The notes under the pieces: generated by a model
Databases searched by the model: none
Told to the model about the DNA's origin: nothing
What the model saw: only the letters and a program-made list of their open reading frames with translations
Shown here: positions 30,807-33,505 of the stretch, one piece after another
Numbering within the stretch: position 1 is the first letter of the stretch
How the letters are laid out: every line of letters starts with the position of its first letter
NCBI GenBank assembly: GCA_022071975.1
Contig: JAJVIO010000033.1
Span: forward strand, 1-33,505
DNA length: 33,505 bases
DNA from: Planctomycetota bacterium
GTDB lineage: Bacteria > Planctomycetota > UBA8742 > UBA2392
Reading direction: 5' to 3'
Made by a program: the position numbers and the translations under genes

Positions 30807-31535
30807 TCATCGTGCACCGGCGTCAGACTCTTTCTTGGCAAGTCGCTGTAACGCACTGCGCAACTTTTCAAGTTCTGAAATCTCCTCAGCTTTAGCCTTT
30901 GGATGACCGTTGAACTTGACACGCCGAATCTCGTAGAATTCAGCGATTCGGTTCTCGACAAACTCAATCGCGCGGTCATAGGACTCGGTCGCGGCCAACC
31001 CACACGCGATCGTGGAATCCGGAGGGTTGAACGGGTGCCCTGTCGTCGTACTCGATGCCCTGTCTTGTAGCCACTTTTCTACTAATGCTTCGAGTGTCGG
31101 GATTCGCTCTGAAAAAGGTAATCCGAGCTCCTTGATCTTCGCCTCGATTTCGTCCGCAAGTTGATCCTGGTCCGTTTCAGGGGCCAGGAACCAACGATCG
31201 TAGGGCTGGCCACCAACCACAAACAGGTTTCCGCCAATGCAGGTGTCGTGCCGTTTGACACCGTAACTATAAATCTTCGTCAATTCCTTTGCCGATGTGA
31301 TTCTGTTAATCGCGGGGAACCCTATACCAAAGGCCACATCAACGCTCCCACCTTCTCCTTCGCTTTGCCCAAAGACAGAAACTTTCTCAAACTTAGATAG
31401 CTGTTCGCGACGAAAGTAATACACGGCGCCCACACGCGACCTTCGAAAGCCTAGTGCTTCCAGGCGTACAGTAAACGGGCCCTCCAGAAACTGCTGGAAC
31501 AGTGACCAGAACGGAGTCTTGCGACTTAACGCCAC
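30807..31535 (-). CDS. putative immunity protein of the REase-like toxin cassette
   Basis: The 242-residue product starts at GTG 31535, inside the last codons of the toxin at 31526 (10-base overlap), the usual coupling of toxin and immunity genes. The N-terminal part, FTVRLEALGFRRSRVGAVYY, then EKVSVFGQSE and SVDVAFGIGFPAINRITSAK, resembles DUF4304-like immunity folds by eye. The C-terminus is helical and charged (EFYEIRRVKFNGHPKAKAEE). No signal peptide or membrane helix is present, so it is cytosolic. GC content looks lower than in the housekeeping genes. Its assignment rests on position. Confidence 0.72.
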   Translation of the reverse strand: MALSRKTPFWSLFQQFLEGPFTVRLEALGFRRSRVGAVYYFRREQLSKFEKVSVFGQSEGEGGSVDVAFGIGFPAINRITSAKELTKIYSYGVKRHDTCIGGNLFVVGGQPYDRWFLAPETDQDQLADEIEAKIKELGLPFSERIPTLEALVEKWLQDRASSTTTGHPFNPPDSTIACGLAATESYDRAIEFVENRIAEFYEIRRVKFNGHPKAKAEEISELEKLRSALQRLAKKESDAGAR

Positions 31536-32395
31536 GTTAGCACCTCGTTAACCTGTCTTTCAGTCAACTTAAATTCTCTAGCTTTTTCCCCTACAAACTC
31601 CCCTGTGCCCGCCCGAATGGCATTGTCTTTTGCTGTCTGGCCAGGGCTGAGTTTGGCGCCGCCATGTTTGGCTTCAATGCCGATGACCTTGCCATTGGGC
31701 AGCTCAGCAACAATGTCCAATCTGCGGTCACCTAGTGGCGTTCGCACAGTAATCTCGCGACCTACTACTTTGCCTCCAGCTGCCTCGATCTGTCTCGCTA
31801 CATCATCTGCATGCGCGTTGCCAAGCGCATTGTTCTTGAGCACTCCGCCGGCCGCGACATCTTTGATGCGCTTGACGTCATCAGCGGTGAACTTGCCCAT
31901 CCGCTGCCCGGTCTCAAGGAATCGGTCTCCGCGAACTCCCAGGTTTTTGTATCTGGTCGCCGCATCCTCGAGGAGAGTCGGGCACAAGTTGCCTGCGTTA
32001 TGTACCCACACTGCCGCGCCAGCGTCAGTAACAAAATACGTGTGCCAGTCGGCGACTTCGAAGTTGTACGTTGTGAAGGTACCGGTTGCCGGGTCGGCCG
32101 GTGTGCCCAGTGTGCCGGCGGCTGCTTGGCCCGGCGTCCAGTTTTCAAAGACGGCTGGAGCATACTCGCGCTCCAGTGTTTCGACCACGGCCTCGCTGCC
32201 GTCCGCGAGCAGCAGGCGTTCACTCGGCTGCAGGCGGCCCATCTCGACCCAGGCCTGGCGCGTGACACTCCAGAACGGGTGGTTGGGCGTGCCAACCAGT
32301 TTACTGTCCGACTTCGCCAAGGCTTCCGACGCCGCTGAAGCTTTGTCGGACAAGTCGTCGGATGGGTCTGGGTCCGAGTCACCGTCGCGTGAATC
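31526..32395 (-). CDS. HINT-toxin cassette with PD-(D/E)XK-like nuclease tip (likely silent, no true start)
   Basis: The frame opens just after the stop of the neighbouring immunity gene (in-frame TAG at 32402-32404) and has no ATG before the HINT part. The first usable start is a TTG at 32353. It reads an acidic linker (GDSDPDPSDD), the HINT piece (GTPNHPFW..., FEVADWHTYF) and VWVHN. The toxin domain of ~140 residues follows, with GDRRLDIVAELPNGKVIGIE and AKHG. This D...E-x-K arrangement on beta strands is the PD-(D/E)XK nuclease pattern. Such tips act by cutting nucleic acid in target cells. I read this as a displaced tip awaiting recombination onto the main toxin gene. Confidence 0.78.
   Translation of the reverse strand, partial: DSRDGDSDPDPSDDLSDKASAASEALAKSDSKLVGTPNHPFWSVTRQAWVEMGRLQPSERLLLADGSEAVVETLEREYAPAVFENWTPGQAAAGTLGTPADPATGTFTTYNFEVADWHTYFVTDAGAAVWVHNAGNLCPTLLEDAATRYKNLGVRGDRFLETGQRMGKFTADDVKRIKDVAAGGVLKNNALGNAHADDVARQIEAAGGKVVGREITVRTPLGDRRLDIVAELPNGKVIGIEAKHGGAKLSPGQTAKDNAIRAGTGEFVGEKAREFKLTERQVNEVLTWR
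32044..32318 (-). repeat. 275-bp HINT direct repeat, copy 2 (middle)
   Basis: It is colinear and ungapped with 30245-30519 and 33231-33505. It is closest by eye to copy 3, for example sharing GCCGTCCGCGAGCAGCAGGC, which copy 1 replaces. Homology also extends a little beyond it into an acidic linker. Confidence 0.95.
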
Positions 32396-32401
32396 GTTGC
32401 C

Positions 32402-32788
32402 CTACTCTATCTTTGCCAGTTCCACCCTTACGTCTTCGACAAGTTGCCGCAGCGCGGGTGTAACACCTTTGTCATGCGGTGTTGGAAAGACAGCGAGTTC
32501 TGTATTCGATTCCTTTAGCTTTGGAACAAGTACGTCCAGCAGCGTGTCCAAATCGATTGCCTTTGGCTCATAACCCGCCCACTCGAGCGTCGCACAAGCA
32601 GCTGCAAAATCCTCGGCGGGCCAAACTGGGAACGCCTCCTTCCCATCGTCAGTCGCTGCTAACGCCCAACCTTTCGAGTAGAGTCCCCAGACCTGCCTCT
32701 GGTCTGCGGCCATCTTGACAAAGTGCATGTACCGCTTAGGAGCCGTCTGGGCAACTAATGCATCGAATTTCTTCTGGTTCATCCTCAT
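32402..32788 (-). CDS. DUF2750-family protein, likely immunity to the right-edge toxin
   Basis: The 128-residue product matches DUF2750: KKFDALVAQTAPKRYMHFVK, QVWGLYSKGWALAATDDGKE and FPVWPAEDFAAACATLEWAG, then YEPKAIDLDTLLDVLVPKLK. The last part, LAVFPTPHDKGVTPALRQLV, is also typical. These soluble proteins are found near polymorphic toxins and are thought to act as immunity proteins. The ATG overlaps the toxin stop by four bases (ATGA at 32785-32788), so it should be made together with the toxin and block it in the producer. Family membership is clear from the WGLY and FPVWP motifs. The role is inferred from position. Confidence 0.85.
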   Translation of the reverse strand: MRMNQKKFDALVAQTAPKRYMHFVKMAADQRQVWGLYSKGWALAATDDGKEAFPVWPAEDFAAACATLEWAGYEPKAIDLDTLLDVLVPKLKESNTELAVFPTPHDKGVTPALRQLVEDVRVELAKIE

Positions 32789-33505
32789 CTGAAAGTCCGC
32801 TCCGGATTTGCCCGTCCAAAGTCATCAAATTTGTGCTGCAGTCTGTGGAGGTCGCGATCCTGCAAGTTGGAATACTTGTAGCTGTATCCCTTTGCCGCCT
32901 CCCGTCCACGTTCGTGCGCCAAGTCTTTCCCGGGTGGATTTCGAATAGTGTCGCGGTTTCCGAACTCAATCTGCCTCATTTCGTTCTCGATCCACCCTCT
33001 ATCAGCGGAGGAGATATTGGGATCCTCTGCCAACTCACGAAGTCGATCCTGCTTGCCTGCTCGACCGCCTCCCTTCGCCCGTTTGACGACTTCTTCGAGC
33101 TCGTCGGGTGAGAGATTCATTTTCTCGACGGAACCCGGCCTTCGCCTATACACATCAGCGAGTCGATCAAGTGCTTTGTCACACAGCCGTCCCTCATTGT
33201 GCACCCATACGTGAGCCGCGAAGTACGTATGCCAGTCGGCGACTTCGAAGTTATAGGTGGTGAAGGTGCCGGTGGTTGGGTCGGCCGGTGTGCCTAGCGT
33301 GCCGGTGGCTGCCTGGCCCGGCGTCCAGTTTTCAAAGACGGCTGGAGCATACTCGCGCTCCAGTGTTTCGACCACGGCCTCGCTGCCGTCCGCGAGCAGC
33401 AGGCGTTCGCCCGGTTGCAGGCGGCCCATCTCGACCCAGGCCTGGCGCGTGACACTCCAGAACGGGTGGTTGGGCGTGCCAACCAGTTTACTGTCCGACT
33501 TCGCC
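32785..33505 (-). CDS. C-terminal part of a polymorphic toxin: pretoxin-HINT plus toxin tip (5' end outside the window)
   Basis: The frame is open from the right edge. The first ~90 visible residues are the HINT part (GTPNHPFWSVTR, TYNFEVADWHTYF), ending in VWVHN, the expected self-cleavage point. The toxin tip of ~150 residues follows (from NEGRLCDKALDRLADVYRRR). Its conserved-looking end, RNPPGKDLAHERGREAAKGY then SYKYSNLQDRDLHRLQHKFD, recalls a class of uncharacterised polymorphic toxin domains (possibly Ntox8) with His/Arg residues suited to RNase activity. I cannot be certain of the family. The delivery and repeat regions would lie to the right of the window. Confidence 0.82.
   Translation of the reverse strand, partial: AKSDSKLVGTPNHPFWSVTRQAWVEMGRLQPGERLLLADGSEAVVETLEREYAPAVFENWTPGQAATGTLGTPADPTTGTFTTYNFEVADWHTYFAAHVWVHNEGRLCDKALDRLADVYRRRPGSVEKMNLSPDELEEVVKRAKGGGRAGKQDRLRELAEDPNISSADRGWIENEMRQIEFGNRDTIRNPPGKDLAHERGREAAKGYSYKYSNLQDRDLHRLQHKFDDFGRANPERTFR
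33231..33505 (-). repeat. 275-bp HINT direct repeat, copy 3 (right edge, continues outside)
   Basis: It matches copies 1 and 2 to the last base of the window, so the homologous region is probably longer than seen. Its frame is open and joined to a toxin and immunity pair. Confidence 0.93.

Noticed and set aside
30632-31003. A separate 123-codon minus-strand gene
   Set aside because: Its upper part overlaps the immunity gene in another frame. Only the lower part is meaningful, as the frameshifted start of the HINT remnant.

Overview
This is a GC-rich stretch from a Gram-negative bacterium. Evidence includes an LptD-like outer-membrane protein, several Sec-type signal peptides, frequent GTG/TTG starts, and at least seven kinds of palindromic repeat in the gaps. 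The repeats, TPR proteins and isolated atpG would suit an uncultured environmental lineage such as Planctomycetota, but nothing here proves the phylum. I see no tRNA, rRNA, CRISPR array or insertion sequence.

Left part (1-20.5 kb), nearly all on the minus strand and mostly housekeeping. It holds the proximal part of an Mrp Na+/H+ antiporter operon (E-F-G-B, running off the left edge) behind two small hypothetical genes. Next come a secreted Ser/Gly- and Tyr-rich TPR protein, an RluA-type pseudouridine synthase, a DinG-like helicase, a large TPR protein and a ParE-type toxin-antitoxin pair. A tsaD-rhomboid-hemL operon, a UDP-glucose dehydrogenase, an LptD-like barrel and holB follow. A lone plus-strand atpG lies divergent from holB.

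Middle (20.5-30.2 kb). It contains a small membrane protein, then a minus-strand cluster (DUF4177-like, cupin, methyltransferase). The plus-strand gene at 22951-24231 is the main discovery. An in-frame TGA sits exactly where the first Cys of a thioredoxin CxxC motif belongs (UGIC) and is followed by a bacterial SECIS-like hairpin. The encoded product is a secreted thioredoxin-like domain joined to two PKD domains and a C-terminal sorting tail, so I read it as a selenoprotein. An ECF sigma factor, a PmbA/TldE-like protein, a sigma-54-type AAA+ regulator and a membrane-bound alkaline-phosphatase-superfamily enzyme follow.

Right part (30.2-33.5 kb). This is the 3' end of a polymorphic-toxin locus on the minus strand. 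Three copies of a 275-bp piece of a pretoxin-HINT domain separate different toxin/immunity modules. The right-edge copy may belong to the full-length toxin, with a DUF2750 immunity gene next to it. The second copy has no credible start codon, carries a PD-(D/E)XK-like toxin tip and is followed by an unfamiliar immunity candidate. The third is frameshifted, has lost its toxin and ends on the stop codon of the neighbouring phosphodiesterase. This suits tip replacement by recombination between HINT repeats.
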